Part shown: positions 49,716 to 59,759 of the stretch, piece after piece | Numbering within the stretch: the first letter of the stretch is position 1 | Layout: each line of letters begins with the position of its first letter | Assembly: GCF_006965485.1 (NCBI RefSeq) | Contig: NZ_CP041360.1 | Span: 8,102,501 to 8,166,500, forward strand | Source of the DNA: Spirosoma sp. KCTC 42546 | GTDB lineage: Bacteria; Bacteroidota; Bacteroidia; Cytophagales; Spirosomataceae | Reading direction: 5' to 3' | Length of the DNA stretch: 64,000 nucleotides | Position numbers and translations under genes: made by a program | The notes under the pieces: model-generated | The model's database searches: none | What the model was told of the DNA's origin: nothing | What the model saw: only the letters and a program-made list of their open reading frames with translations

Positions 49716-50675
49716 ATGAATGTTCGTCTATTAGTAATCGGGCTGGCGTTTCTGACACTGGCTTGTCAGGAAAAGCCTAAGTCGGTGGTTAAGTCGATAC
49801 CACGCCCGACAATCAGCACCGACGGTAGTCGGCTTACGTTTCCCGACGCCGTGATGATGCGTTCTTTTCCAACGCAACCTGCCCGCCTGGCTGCTATCCG
49901 TACTGATTTTTCGGCTCCAGGTCATGTAGCCGCAATGGTGGTGCGTTCCGTTGAAACCCCCTCCGAACGATTGGTACTGTTCGATGATCCGGGTTTATCG
50001 GATAACTACACCGCTATTTTACAACACCGGAACAACATTCAAACCCAGAAAGGAAACCTGGACCGGGTAAAGGATTTACAGGCCCACGGGGCAGCATCGG
50101 GTAAGGAAGTGATTGAAGCGCAGACTCAATTGGCCAACGAAGAGGCAGCCATTATCTCAGACGAAGCCACGCTTAAACTCGCTGGCTTTGACCCGAAGGC
50201 GCTCCGTCTAGCACGTCCAAACACAATCCTCGTCGTTTGCGAAATACCTGAAAATCAATTTGGTAGTATTCGGCAGGGGCTGGTCTGCTCGCTCAATTTT
50301 ACCGCCTTCCCAAACGAGCGATTTGTGGGACGCATCGACAATGTTAATGACTACGTGGATAACACCACTCGTCAAATTAAACTCCGTATCTCGGTAGCCA
50401 ACCCGGATGGACGCCTGAAGGCGGGCATGTTTGCCACCGTTCAGTTTGGGGTTACAGAAGGAAAATTTATGACGGCCTCGCGCGATGCGGTCGTAACCGT
50501 ACAAGGCCGCGATTATGTATTTGTAAAAACGGGGCCGCAAGCTATCGAGCGTAGAGCCGTACAACTCGGTCAGCAACGCGATGATCGGGTTGTGGTTCAA
50601 AGTGGCCTGAAGGAAAACGATCAGGTTGTAACGGAAAATGTACTGCAACTGAAGGGATTAAGCTTTGGGTATTGA
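49716..50675 (+). CDS. RND efflux periplasmic adaptor (CzcB-like), lipoprotein
   Basis: The product is 319 aa from the ATG at 49716, 4 bp after the tolC-like gene. Lipobox LTLAC gives lipidation at about Cys15. A helical hairpin at about 90-150 (HRNNIQTQKGNLDRVKDL, GKEVIEAQTQLANEEAA) is followed by a beta-barrel domain (KLRISVANPDGRLKAGMFA). It links the inner-membrane pump to the outer-membrane channel. It is short for a CzcB; no metal-binding His cluster is seen. Confidence 0.87.
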   Translation: MNVRLLVIGLAFLTLACQEKPKSVVKSIPRPTISTDGSRLTFPDAVMMRSFPTQPARLAAIRTDFSAPGHVAAMVVRSVETPSERLVLFDDPGLSDNYTAILQHRNNIQTQKGNLDRVKDLQAHGAASGKEVIEAQTQLANEEAAIISDEATLKLAGFDPKALRLARPNTILVVCEIPENQFGSIRQGLVCSLNFTAFPNERFVGRIDNVNDYVDNTTRQIKLRISVANPDGRLKAGMFATVQFGVTEGKFMTASRDAVVTVQGRDYVFVKTGPQAIERRAVQLGQQRDDRVVVQSGLKENDQVVTENVLQLKGLSFGY

Positions 50676-50679
50676 TGAC

Positions 50680-50784
50680 GAAGGGAGAAAAGGGAAGAGA
50701 GGGCGGAAAGGGACGAGAGGAATAGCTGATATCAGCCCTTTTGTCCCCTCCTCCCTTTCCTCCTTCCTCCCTCTCCTCCTTTTA
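50680..50784. repeat. Purine/pyrimidine inverted repeat S
   Basis: A polypurine left half (GGGAGAAAAGGGAAGAGAGG style) faces a polypyrimidine right half around the perfect core GCTGATATCAGC at 50725-50736. Pairing outside the core is imperfect. It lies between the adaptor and pump genes and ends 4 bp before the pump start. Confidence 0.7.
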
Positions 50785-50788
50785 CATT

Positions 50789-53700
50789 ATGATTCAGAAA
50801 CTAATAACATTTTCCCTCAAAAATCGCTGGATCGTAGTCGGGCTGGCGGTGGCGGTTATGGGGTTGGGATTGTGGTGCTTCAAACTGCTGAAGATTGAGG
50901 CTTATCCCGATATTGCCGATACCAACGTCATTGTGATTGCCAAATACGACGGACGAGCGGCAGAGGAGGTTGAGCAACAGGTTACTATACCACTCGAACG
51001 GGTCCTTAACAGCGTCCCACACGTTACGGATCGTCGTTCCCGAACCATTTTTGGCCTATCGGTCGTACAGTTGAATTTCGATGAAACGGTTACCGATTAC
51101 TTTGCCCGTCAGCAGGTTATCGAACGACTTAGCGGTGCGCAACTTCCCGATGGTGTTTCACCCGAACTAGCTCCGCTTACCACGGCAGTAGGCGAGATTT
51201 ACCGCTATGTAATTGAAGCCCCAGCCAGTATGACGCCTATGCAACTGCGCGATTTGCAGGACTGGGTCATTATTCCGCAATTACTCCAAGTACCAGGCCT
51301 GGCCGACGTAACCACCTTTGGCGGCCCGATTAAGCAGTTTCAGGTTATCCCGGACCCGGCCAAACTCCGGAAATACGATCTGACATTGCAGGATGTGATT
51401 GATGCCGTTCAGAAAAACAACCAGAACACGGGTGGTAATGTCATTGCGCGGGGTGGTCAGGGTTTTGCTGTCCGAGGTTTGGGAGCCCTCAAAACCCCCG
51501 ACGATGTGCAGCATATTGTCCTGAAAGCTAACGAAGGGGTACCCGTGTTACTCCGCGATGTGGCTAGTGTGGAAATCAATCCACCCTCACCATCGGGTAT
51601 TTTGGGGTATCGAATTCCTGATGAGAATCTGGATGTCATTGGTGCCACCGAAGGAATCGTATTGCTTCGTCGGGGAGAGAACCCTAGTGAAGTACTGGAA
51701 TTGCTTAAGGATAAAATCGCTGATCTCGAAGCCCGTGAGTTACCCAAAGGCGTGCATTTGCGGGTACTGTATGATCGTGGATTTTTGATCGACCACTCAC
51801 TCGAAACAGTAGCGCATACGCTTATCGAGGGTATTTCCATCGTGGCTATTCTGCTGGTCTTGTTTTTGGGCAGTTTACGGGCCGCTTTGGTCGTTACCGT
51901 TACCATTCCGTTCTCGTTACTGTTTGCCTTTATCCTGATGAAACTGGTGGGTATTCCAGCTAACCTACTCTCATTGGGCGCTATCGACTTCGGGATTATT
52001 GTGGATGGTGCTAGTGTCATGGCCGAGCACCTCATAAGGCGCTATCGAGCGTCCGGCCCCGCGGATCGAAACCAGGGTATCGTGAATGTCACGGCTCGGT
52101 CGGCGGGGGAAGTGGCCAGAGAAATTTTCTTCTCGGTTACCATCATTATTCTGGCGTATATGCCCATTTTATTGATGCAACGGGTGGAAGGAAAGCTGTT
52201 TAGTCCAATGGCCTTGACGCTCTCCTTTGCCGTTATTGGTTCATTAATCTGTGCGCTGACGGTAATACCGGTGCTGATTTCGTTTGCCTTCCGTAAGGTG
52301 CTTGCGCCAGATGGTAAGCCGTTGAAAGAACACAAAAACTTTCTGCTGTCGCCCCTGGAACGAGGCTATCAATGGCTCCTGAAATCAACGTTAATGCGGT
52401 CACCTAAAATCGTGGTTGGTGTTGGTATGACAATTGTTCTTATTATGATTGGCTTCGGACTAAAACTGGGTACTGAGTTTCTGCCGGAGCTGGACGAGGG
52501 GTCTATTTTCATGAGGGCCTTTATGCCATCGGGCATCACGATTCAGGAAAACGCGAAGATTTCGCCCAAAATCAGAGATATCATTAGTGAGTATAAACCG
52601 GTCAGTTTTGTTATTACACAGGCCGGTCGCAACGACGATGGCACAGACCCCTTCCCAACAGACCGTACCGAAATTCTGATTGGGTTGAAAGATTACAGCA
52701 CCTGGTCGGATACGATTTCGAAGAAAGAAATTGTGCGCTCCATGCAGGGAAAATTGCAGGAAGCGTTTCCGGGCGCGTTCTTCTCATCAGGTCAGCCTAT
52801 TATTGACCAGGTCATGGAAATCGTAACGGGCAGTGCCGCCGATTTAGCTATTTCAGTAGTCGGTAACGACCTGACTTTGATGCGGGCTAAAGCCGACAGC
52901 ATTGCCAGTCTGGTACGGGCCATGAATGGTGCGGTATCTGTGAACATTGAACAGGAAGGACCTCAGGATCAGCTAGCGATCAAGATTAATCGCCCGGCTG
53001 CGGCTCGTTATGGCATCAACGTTGCCGAAATTGAGAACATGATCGAAGCGGCTATTGGCGGAAAAGCCATTGGTTCCATCTATGATGAGGCCAAACGCTA
53101 CGATATTGTGGTACGCTTCACGCCTGAGAGCCGGGGCAGTATCGACGCCATCCGGTTGTTGCAGGTACCTTCAGCAACGGGCGCGCTGATTCCGATGAAT
53201 GAACTGGCAGATATTCGCTATGTGCAGGGCCAGACAAACATTTATCGCATCAACGGAAAACGGATGGTTACGGTCCGTACAAATATCCGGGGGCGCGATC
53301 AGGGTGGTTTTGTGAAAGAAATCAGCCAGAAGGTACGCCAGCACGTCAAAATTCCCGAAGGCTATAGTGTGATCTATGGCGGCCAATATGAGAATCTAGA
53401 GCGAGCTGGTGGTCAATTAGTTATTTCGATTCCCCTGACTATTGTGGTTGTGTTTCTGTTCCTGTTTATGCTGTACGGAAACGTTCGCGATACGCTGCTG
53501 ACACTCACCTGTTTGCTGTTCGCGCTGGGCGGGGGGATTGGTGCCTTGCTGCTGCGAGGTTACAACTTCAATGTATCAGCGGGTGTGGGATTTGTGTCGA
53601 TTTTCGGCATTTCGGTGATGGCAGGTGTATTACTCGTATCGGCGCTGAATCGTAACCTGATCAACAATCCGAAGTCGCTGTTAGAAATTACTATCGAGAC

Positions 53701-53971
53701 AGCTCAGGAGCAGTTCCGGGCCATTATGGCCATTATGGTCGTCGCCATTATCGGTCTTGTACCAGCGGCTATTTCGAGCGGTATCGGTTCCGACGTACAA
53801 CGTCCACTGGCTACAGTGATCATCGGTGGTTTGACAACAACCTTGTTGTTCGCCCCATTGATTATTCCGCCTTTATTTTACCTTGTCAACCGAAAACGGC
53901 CTCGCCCAACCCCGCTTGACTCAACCGGCCATCATATTCCAGAGCCTATTGAGGAAGGGACGGAGATTTAG
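50789..53971 (+). CDS. Heavy-metal-type RND efflux pump (CzcA/CusA-like)
   Basis: The product is 1060 aa from the ATG at 50789 (MIQKLITFSLKNRWIV); an earlier reading through the polypyrimidine repeat is implausible. Twelve membrane segments in the RND pattern flank two large periplasmic loops. GAIDFGIIVDGASVMAEHLI in membrane segment 4 carries the acidic residue typical of the heavy-metal branch, and SVSGVGFVSIFGISVMAGVL-like repeats are seen late in the protein. It should export a metal cation or other toxic compound by proton antiport. Substrate is not determinable from sequence. Confidence 0.92.
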   Translation: MIQKLITFSLKNRWIVVGLAVAVMGLGLWCFKLLKIEAYPDIADTNVIVIAKYDGRAAEEVEQQVTIPLERVLNSVPHVTDRRSRTIFGLSVVQLNFDETVTDYFARQQVIERLSGAQLPDGVSPELAPLTTAVGEIYRYVIEAPASMTPMQLRDLQDWVIIPQLLQVPGLADVTTFGGPIKQFQVIPDPAKLRKYDLTLQDVIDAVQKNNQNTGGNVIARGGQGFAVRGLGALKTPDDVQHIVLKANEGVPVLLRDVASVEINPPSPSGILGYRIPDENLDVIGATEGIVLLRRGENPSEVLELLKDKIADLEARELPKGVHLRVLYDRGFLIDHSLETVAHTLIEGISIVAILLVLFLGSLRAALVVTVTIPFSLLFAFILMKLVGIPANLLSLGAIDFGIIVDGASVMAEHLIRRYRASGPADRNQGIVNVTARSAGEVAREIFFSVTIIILAYMPILLMQRVEGKLFSPMALTLSFAVIGSLICALTVIPVLISFAFRKVLAPDGKPLKEHKNFLLSPLERGYQWLLKSTLMRSPKIVVGVGMTIVLIMIGFGLKLGTEFLPELDEGSIFMRAFMPSGITIQENAKISPKIRDIISEYKPVSFVITQAGRNDDGTDPFPTDRTEILIGLKDYSTWSDTISKKEIVRSMQGKLQEAFPGAFFSSGQPIIDQVMEIVTGSAADLAISVVGNDLTLMRAKADSIASLVRAMNGAVSVNIEQEGPQDQLAIKINRPAAARYGINVAEIENMIEAAIGGKAIGSIYDEAKRYDIVVRFTPESRGSIDAIRLLQVPSATGALIPMNELADIRYVQGQTNIYRINGKRMVTVRTNIRGRDQGGFVKEISQKVRQHVKIPEGYSVIYGGQYENLERAGGQLVISIPLTIVVVFLFLFMLYGNVRDTLLTLTCLLFALGGGIGALLLRGYNFNVSAGVGFVSIFGISVMAGVLLVSALNRNLINNPKSLLEITIETAQEQFRAIMAIMVVAIIGLVPAAISSGIGSDVQRPLATVIIGGLTTTLLFAPLIIPPLFYLVNRKRPRPTPLDSTGHHIPEPIEEGTEI

Positions 53972-53976
53972 TGAAT

Positions 53977-54054
53977 AATGTAAAATGAATAATGGTTAAT
54001 GTATAATGCAGGCTAGGCTTTTCATTATACATTAACCATTATTCATTTTACATT
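53977..54054. repeat. Intergenic hairpin T, perfect 32-bp arms
   Basis: 53977-54008 (AATGTAAAATGAATAATGG...) pairs with 54023-54054 with no mismatch across a 14-nt loop. It fills the gap between the convergent pump gene and rluA-like gene, 5 bp from each stop codon. Confidence 0.93.
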
Positions 54055-54059
54055 AAACT

Positions 54060-54782
54060 TCAGGCGAACTTCTCCAACTGCTTTACCAGCACGTTAAAAT
54101 CCTTTGGATAGGGGGCCACAAAGGTTTGCTCTTCGCCATCCAGTAGTGTAAATGTCAGGGAATGAGCGTGTAAGGCAACACGGTGAATGAGCGGCAGCTC
54201 CTCCGTACCTTCCTTTAAATTAAATTTACGCTTCACTTCCGATAGATAGACTGGCTTTCCGCCATAGGTTGCATCGTTGACGATCGGCGCTTTCAGGCAC
54301 ATCAAATGCACGCGAATCTGGTGCATACGGCCCGTAACGGGCATGCACTCTACCAGCGTCGTTGTTCGATACGCCTGTAAGGTATTGAAAATCGTTTCGG
54401 CAACTTTCCCCTTTTCGCGATCAATCCGCACAGCCGTGCCGTCCTTAATCGGAGAAATAGGCAGATAAACGGATATACCCTCGAAATTATGCACCCCGTT
54501 CGTTACGGCATGATACCGCTTTGTGACTTCGCGGTGCTCGAACTGCATGGCCAAGTGCCGGTAAGCTTCCGGATTTTTAGCAATTGCCAGAATACCCGAG
54601 GTTTCTTTATCTAACCGATGGCCAAGCTGTGCATCCGGATAGTACGCCTTGGCCATCCGTACAATACTTTGACCACCCCGGTCGGGCGTCCGCTCATCAA
54701 GCGACGCCACATGGGGCGGCTTGTTGATGAGTATATAATCCTCATTCTCAAAAACAATGAGGTCTTCAAAATTCAGTTTCAC
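54060..54782 (-). CDS. RluA-family rRNA/tRNA pseudouridine synthase
   Basis: The product is 240 aa and begins at a GTG (54782). It has the RluA catalytic motif GHRLDKETSGILAIAKN with the conserved Asp, ILINKPPHVASLDER at the N-terminus, and the C-terminal MHQIRVHL block. There is no S4 domain. It isomerises specific uridines in rRNA or tRNA; the site cannot be assigned. Palindrome U lies just upstream of its start. Confidence 0.9.
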   Translation of the reverse strand: MKLNFEDLIVFENEDYILINKPPHVASLDERTPDRGGQSIVRMAKAYYPDAQLGHRLDKETSGILAIAKNPEAYRHLAMQFEHREVTKRYHAVTNGVHNFEGISVYLPISPIKDGTAVRIDREKGKVAETIFNTLQAYRTTTLVECMPVTGRMHQIRVHLMCLKAPIVNDATYGGKPVYLSEVKRKFNLKEGTEELPLIHRVALHAHSLTFTLLDGEEQTFVAPYPKDFNVLVKQLEKFA

Positions 54783-54787
54783 AATTC

Positions 54788-54846
54788 GAAGTCTGTAGTT
54801 TGAAGTTATTTGTTAGCGTAAGAGGTAACTTCGAACTACAGACTTC
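54788..54846. repeat. Intergenic hairpin U
   Basis: 54788-54808 pairs with 54826-54846 at 20 of 21 positions. It begins 5 bp upstream of the rluA-like start codon and precedes the rpmB terminator. Confidence 0.83.
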
Positions 54847-54867
54847 AAACCTCAAACTATAAACTAA

Positions 54868-54901
54868 ACACAAAAAGCCTCCTCCTAACCGGAAGAGGCT
54901 T
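54868..54901 (-). terminator. Terminator of rpmB
   Basis: AAGCCTC and GAGGCTT pair around a GC-rich loop, and on the minus strand the stem is followed by five T. Confidence 0.75.
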
Positions 54902-54922
54902 GATGGACTATCTTGCGAAAGA

Positions 54923-55162
54923 CTATACGGACAGCGTGCCGCGTTCGTAAGCCTTCTGAAGTGTAGCTTCCAGACCGTTTTTGTTGATGGTCTTAATGGC
55001 CGATGTAGCCACTCGTAACGTAATCCATTCCCCGGTCGATTCAACGAAGAACCGCTTCTTTTGCAGGTTCGGGAAGAATTTACGTTTGGTTTTATTATTA
55101 GCGTGAGAAACGTTGTTCCCCGTGCGTGTGCGCTTTCCTGTGATTTGACAAACTCTGGCCAT
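54923..55162 (-). CDS. rpmB: 50S ribosomal protein L28
   Basis: The product is 79 aa, the normal length. MARVCQITGKRTRTGNNVSH and RVATSAIKTINKNGLE are diagnostic of bacterial L28. There are no zinc-binding Cys pairs. A terminator follows. rpmG (L33), often downstream of rpmB in other bacteria, is not here. Confidence 0.95.
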   Translation of the reverse strand: MARVCQITGKRTRTGNNVSHANNKTKRKFFPNLQKKRFFVESTGEWITLRVATSAIKTINKNGLEATLQKAYERGTLSV

Positions 55163-55228
55163 TACCGTACTCGTTTTCCGTATGAGGGCGCAAAATTCGC
55201 TAATTAATTCATAATCTGCAAGTCCTTA

Positions 55229-55477
<249 letters not shown>

Positions 55478-55482
55478 TCACT

Positions 55483-56736
55483 ATGATAATCGAACCTACA
55501 GAACCAGTCTCCTCTGCCGATAAGGCTATGGAACTGGAATGGCATTACGGTGCTCATAATTATCATCCCATTCCGGCGGTATTAACCCGGGGCGAGGGCG
55601 TCTTCGTCTGGGATGTAGATGATAAACGGTATTTTGATTTCCTGTCGGCCTACAGTGCCGTCAGTCAGGGACATTGCCATCCACGCATTATCAATGCCAT
55701 GATCCAGCAGGCACAGCGGTTAACCCTGACATCGCGAGCTTTTTATAACGACAAAACAGGTCTTTGCGAAAAATACCTTTGTGAATACTTCGGCTTCGAC
55801 AAAGCCCTGATCATGAACTCCGGAGCAGAAGGTGGCGAAACCGCCTTGAAACTGACCCGTAAGTGGGCCTATAAAGTTAAAGGGATTCCGCATAATCAGG
55901 CAAAAGTAGTCTTTGCAGCCGGAAACTTCTGGGGACGAACATTGGCGGCTATTTCATCATCAACAGATCCCAGTAGTACCAACGATTTCGGCCCCCTATT
56001 GCCGGGTTACATTGTTATTCCATATGACGACCTGACTGCGCTGGAGGATACGTTTAAAAGCGATCCGACTATTGCAGGTTTTATGGTAGAGCCGATTCAG
56101 GGCGAAGCGGGCGTTGTTGTGCCCCACGAAGGCTACCTACGGGGTGTACGCGACTTATGCACGCAGTACAACGTCTTGTTCATTGCCGATGAAGTCCAGA
56201 CAGGCATTGGCCGTACGGGCAAGCGCATTGCCTGCGATCATGAAGGTGTTAAGCCAGATTTGCTTGTGTTGGGTAAAGCACTCTCGGGCGGAACAATGCC
56301 GGTATCGGCGGTACTAACGTCCGACGAAGTAATGCTAACCATTAAACCCGGCGAACATGGCTCGACGTATGGAGGCAACCCGTTGGCCTGCGTCGTTACT
56401 ATGGAAGCTCTTCAGGTAGTTGAGGATGAGAAGTTGACGGAGAATGCAGCGGCTATAGGTGAAATTTTCCGCGCCCGGATGTCGGCCCTGAGTCAGAAAA
56501 CCGAACTTGTGAAATCAGTACGTGGAAAAGGCTTGCTGAATGCCATTGTGATTACAGAACGGCCTGATCTCGGTGAAGAAACCGCCTGGGAAATCTGCCT
56601 GAAACTGAAAGACAATGGTCTGCTCACTAAACCAACCCACGGCGACAAAATCCGCTTTGCGCCCCCGCTCGTTATCAATGAAGAGCAAATGCATGAAGCC
56701 TGCGATATAATCGAGAAAACTATTCTTGAGTTTTAA
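55483..56736 (+). CDS. rocD: Ornithine--oxo-acid aminotransferase
   Basis: The product is 417 aa, a class III PLP aminotransferase. Diagnostic blocks include [61 protein letters not shown] and the PLP Lys in [18 protein letters not shown]. It converts ornithine and 2-oxoglutarate to glutamate semialdehyde and glutamate, linking arginine breakdown to proline. Single gene ended by hairpin W. Confidence 0.93.
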   Translation: MIIEPTEPVSSADKAMELEWHYGAHNYHPIPAVLTRGEGVFVWDVDDKRYFDFLSAYSAVSQGHCHPRIINAMIQQAQRLTLTSRAFYNDKTGLCEKYLCEYFGFDKALIMNSGAEGGETALKLTRKWAYKVKGIPHNQAKVVFAAGNFWGRTLAAISSSTDPSSTNDFGPLLPGYIVIPYDDLTALEDTFKSDPTIAGFMVEPIQGEAGVVVPHEGYLRGVRDLCTQYNVLFIADEVQTGIGRTGKRIACDHEGVKPDLLVLGKALSGGTMPVSAVLTSDEVMLTIKPGEHGSTYGGNPLACVVTMEALQVVEDEKLTENAAAIGEIFRARMSALSQKTELVKSVRGKGLLNAIVITERPDLGEETAWEICLKLKDNGLLTKPTHGDKIRFAPPLVINEEQMHEACDIIEKTILEF

Positions 56737-56780
56737 CTGTGTTGTCGTACCGACTGGGAGGGTCGGTACGACAACACGGT
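56736..56780. repeat. Hairpin W downstream of rocD
   Basis: 56739-56754 (GTGTTGTCGTACCGAC) pairs perfectly with 56762-56777; with one mismatch the stem extends to 19 bp. It starts immediately at the rocD stop codon. No T-run. Confidence 0.85.
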
Positions 56781-56870
56781 TTGAACCGCTTCTATGCTAC
56801 TTGTACTCACCCAATTTAGATTCTATTTTGGCAAAGCACAAGTAGCGCTTAGGTAAGGCAGCTAATTTAT

Positions 56871-57470
56871 TTAGGCTAGCGCTAACAAGCCCACAAGAAG
56901 CAGGCCTAGCAGAGGGGCCAGATAGTGGATCTGCTCACGAAGATGAGAAAGGGCTTTGTGAAGCGTATTACGAACAGACTTTTCAGTAATGCCCATGATA
57001 GCCGCAATTTCGCGCGTCTTAAAATTCTCATAAAAACGAAGCGTAACCACTTCCAACTGTCGTTGGGGGAGATCTTGAAGTAGCTGGGTTAACCGTTGGG
57101 CTAACTGTTCTTCCTGCTCCTGCTCTACCAGCAGTTGCTCTGCCGAGTGAAACGTAGTATCAGCAAAGGCCCATGAAGAAACGGTATCGGCTCGTTTCTC
57201 TTTTTCGCTCATTCGGTAGAGCTGTCGGCGGAGGGAGCGAAACAAATAGAACTTCACGGAATCGGCCGTTGACAGGTTTTGCCGCAGACGCCATAACTCA
57301 ATGAATAGATCCTGAATGGCATCTTCAACCGAACCTACTTCAGGGAGTAATTTAAAGCCATAGCTGTAGAGCGGGCTATAATAGCGTTGATACAATTCGG
57401 CAAAAGCCAGCTTATCGCCCTGTTTGAGGGCATTCCAGATGAAATCGTCAGATTGCCGTTCAATAGTCAT
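56871..57470 (-). CDS. ECF RNA polymerase sigma factor with hydrophobic C-terminal tail
   Basis: The product is 199 aa. Sigma region 2 is in AFAELYQRYYSPLYSYGFKL to DAIQDLFIELWRL, and region 4 in LPQRQLEVVTLRFYENFKTR with the helix-turn-helix EIAAIMGITEKSVRNTL. The last 17 residues (YLAPLLGLLLVGLLALA) form a hydrophobic segment long enough to sit in a membrane. No anti-sigma (FecR-type) gene follows. A good promoter is at 57575-57605. Targets unknown. Confidence 0.9.
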   Translation of the reverse strand: MTIERQSDDFIWNALKQGDKLAFAELYQRYYSPLYSYGFKLLPEVGSVEDAIQDLFIELWRLRQNLSTADSVKFYLFRSLRRQLYRMSEKEKRADTVSSWAFADTTFHSAEQLLVEQEQEEQLAQRLTQLLQDLPQRQLEVVTLRFYENFKTREIAAIMGITEKSVRNTLHKALSHLREQIHYLAPLLGLLLVGLLALA

Positions 57471-57574
57471 CTATCGTCTGTAGACTGGAAGTAAGATGTA
57501 AGCCGATAAACCACCCAAGAAGATTGAAATTTTCACAAATTCAACCTCTATAGTTATATTCTTGATGGATTAAA

Positions 57575-57605
57575 CAAAAGTAATAAGTTTAGCCGATAGC
57601 ATCAA
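57575..57605 (-). promoter_or_regulatory. Promoter of the ECF sigma factor gene
   Basis: On the minus strand, TTG (57605-57603) and TACTTTTG (57582-57575) are 20 bp apart. It lies just after the GH127 stop codon (57614), giving the sigma gene its own start and a leader near 100 nt. Confidence 0.68.
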
Positions 57606-57613
57606 TATACCAC

Positions 57614-59605
57614 TCAGTCGGTAATTTTCACTTCCTTAACCCGGCTTGGTAACCATACCTGCATAGGACTTTTGCCCCGGTTTGCCCACGCATAATAGGG
57701 AATGGCGGTGATGGTTCGTGGGCTTGTTTGCACTGCCAGCCCGTCGGGAGACGCTTCAACAACGGATAGATTGGCCTGAATAGCGATGACGGGTTCGTCA
57801 AGAATCTGGTGAGGTTTCGTAGCAAATGTGGCTTTAGCCGGTACAAGGATATTCCACGCCCGACCACCATTATCTGCGCCTTCAACGCAATACACTAGCG
57901 GGCCGCGCTGGAGAGCAACCCGATTCTGATTAGCTTTCACATCAGCTCGGGACGTAACCTGCCGAACGTCCATTGGCAGGGCCACCTCAACAACATCGCC
58001 TTTTTGCCAGGTACGATCGATCACCAGATAGCCCTTTTCCTGGCGATAGGCAACTGGCTTCCCATTTAGCAGGACATTTATGGCTGTTTTGACACTATCG
58101 GTAAATTGGTAAAGTTTGCCAGGCGCAGGTACGTTTTCTGCCCAACCTGGTAGCCTGACGTGTAAGGCATACGCGACTTTTTTTGCTGGATTAACGGTAA
58201 TTTTTACGGCCCCTTGCCAGGGATAATTCGTATCCAGTTGAAGCGGTATACTGGTTTTTCCAATTGTGACTGTTGTATTGCTGGCCACAAACAGATTTAC
58301 CCAGATTCCCTGCTCCGAACGGCCATAAATATAATCGCCCAAGGAAGCAACCAGCCGGGCAATATTTGATGGGCAGCAGGCGGTTCCAAACCATTCACTC
58401 CGGCCATAATTACCGCTTGACGATAGGGGGTTGCCATAAAAAAAGCGATCTCCGCTCAGGCTTAGGCCGTCTAAGGCCCCATTGTATAAACTCCGCTCCA
58501 GTACGTCAATGTATTTGCTTTCGCCCGTGAGCAGGTTCATGCGCTGATTCCAGAATACCATACCTACCGATGCACAGGTTTCGCAGTAAGCCGACTCATT
58601 GGGTAAGTCATAGTCTTCCGTAAATCCTTCGTTACGGCCCGAAGAACCGATACCGCCAGTCAAATACATATTTCGGTAAACAACGTCTTCCCAGACCGTT
58701 GTCATGGCAGTCAGGTAACCGGGATCGTTGGTAGCTGCGGCTACGTCGGCCGCACCCGTGTACTGGTACATAGCACGCACAGCGTGACCAGTAATTTCTT
58801 TCTGCTGCTTTACGGGAACATCATCCTGACAATACTTGGGGTTTTTCCACTGATCCCAAATAACACCCTTACCAAACCCATGACCACGCTGGTCCAGATA
58901 CCAATCGGCCAGTTTCAGATAGCGATCCTGATGGGTTACGTGGTATAAGCGCATTAGGGCCAGTTCAATTTCCTGGTGCCCACTCACCCAAGGCCGGTTT
59001 TTAAGCCGAAATGTCGAATCAATATGATTAGCAAAGCGGATGGCCACATCGAGCAGTTTCCGTTTACCGGTTGTATTGTAGTACGCAACAGCCGCTTCAA
59101 TCAAGTGACCAGCGCAATAATCCTCGTGCTTTTCCATATCGGTCCAGCGTTTGTCTAAGCCCGTCAGCGTATAGTATGTGTTGAGATAACCATCAGGCAA
59201 TTGGGCTGCGGCAATCTTGTCAATCCATTCATCGGCTTTCTGTTGAACGGCTGCATCGGGGTGATTTTTAAGCGAGTACGCCATGGCTTCAATGGCCTTG
59301 TATACGTCGCTATCGTCATAGTAAATGCCCTCGTGCTGAATGTCGCCCAGCTTTTCGTTCTGTTTACGGGCCACTTTTTCGAAGTTGCGGATACGACCCG
59401 TTTTTTCTTCCGTCTGCACAATACAGGCGCGTAGGGTTGCCGTAGCCACTTTGTCTAGCTTAGGCTTCCAGAATTGATCCGTAATATTCACCTGAGCAAA
59501 CCCAACCGGCTCAAATCGTTGAACAAGCAGTTGAGCGTGCGTGGCTATTGCGGCCGAAATCAGTAAGGCAAGGGAAAGGGTTAACTCCCGTTTGATACAT
59601 ATCAT
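57614..59605 (-). CDS. GH127-type beta-L-arabinofuranosidase
   Basis: The product is 663 aa from the ATG at 59605, giving a signal peptide (KRELTLSLALLISAAIATHAQ region); an earlier ATG would add 8 residues. The (alpha/alpha)6 barrel family motif ARKQNEKLG...GIYYDDSDVYK and the zinc-Cys catalytic block WFGTACCPSNIARLVASL are visible, together with the SAYCETCASVGMVFWN segment. It removes beta-L-arabinofuranose from plant or microbial glycans in the periplasm. No SusCD pair lies nearby, so it is not in a classical polysaccharide utilisation locus here. Confidence 0.88.
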   Translation of the reverse strand: MICIKRELTLSLALLISAAIATHAQLLVQRFEPVGFAQVNITDQFWKPKLDKVATATLRACIVQTEEKTGRIRNFEKVARKQNEKLGDIQHEGIYYDDSDVYKAIEAMAYSLKNHPDAAVQQKADEWIDKIAAAQLPDGYLNTYYTLTGLDKRWTDMEKHEDYCAGHLIEAAVAYYNTTGKRKLLDVAIRFANHIDSTFRLKNRPWVSGHQEIELALMRLYHVTHQDRYLKLADWYLDQRGHGFGKGVIWDQWKNPKYCQDDVPVKQQKEITGHAVRAMYQYTGAADVAAATNDPGYLTAMTTVWEDVVYRNMYLTGGIGSSGRNEGFTEDYDLPNESAYCETCASVGMVFWNQRMNLLTGESKYIDVLERSLYNGALDGLSLSGDRFFYGNPLSSSGNYGRSEWFGTACCPSNIARLVASLGDYIYGRSEQGIWVNLFVASNTTVTIGKTSIPLQLDTNYPWQGAVKITVNPAKKVAYALHVRLPGWAENVPAPGKLYQFTDSVKTAINVLLNGKPVAYRQEKGYLVIDRTWQKGDVVEVALPMDVRQVTSRADVKANQNRVALQRGPLVYCVEGADNGGRAWNILVPAKATFATKPHQILDEPVIAIQANLSVVEASPDGLAVQTSPRTITAIPYYAWANRGKSPMQVWLPSRVKEVKITD

Positions 59606-59759
59606 AGTTGTAAAAGCAGTCAGGTACATTCTAAAGCAAGTGCCGACCTGGTTTTACGCAGGTGACCAGTTCCATGACCTACCTACCCACCTGACTTTAG
59701 GTCAAAAGGCGCTTCTATGGCTTTATTTCTATAAATTCGAATGCAGAAATAGCCGTGCC

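Noticed and set aside
57628..58530. Alternative frames within the GH127 gene
   Set aside because: No start context or homology; the main frame has a continuous family match and signal peptide.
59541..59759. Upstream extension of the response regulator
   Set aside because: It overlaps the start of the GH127 gene, and the receiver domain begins right at the ATG at 59760.
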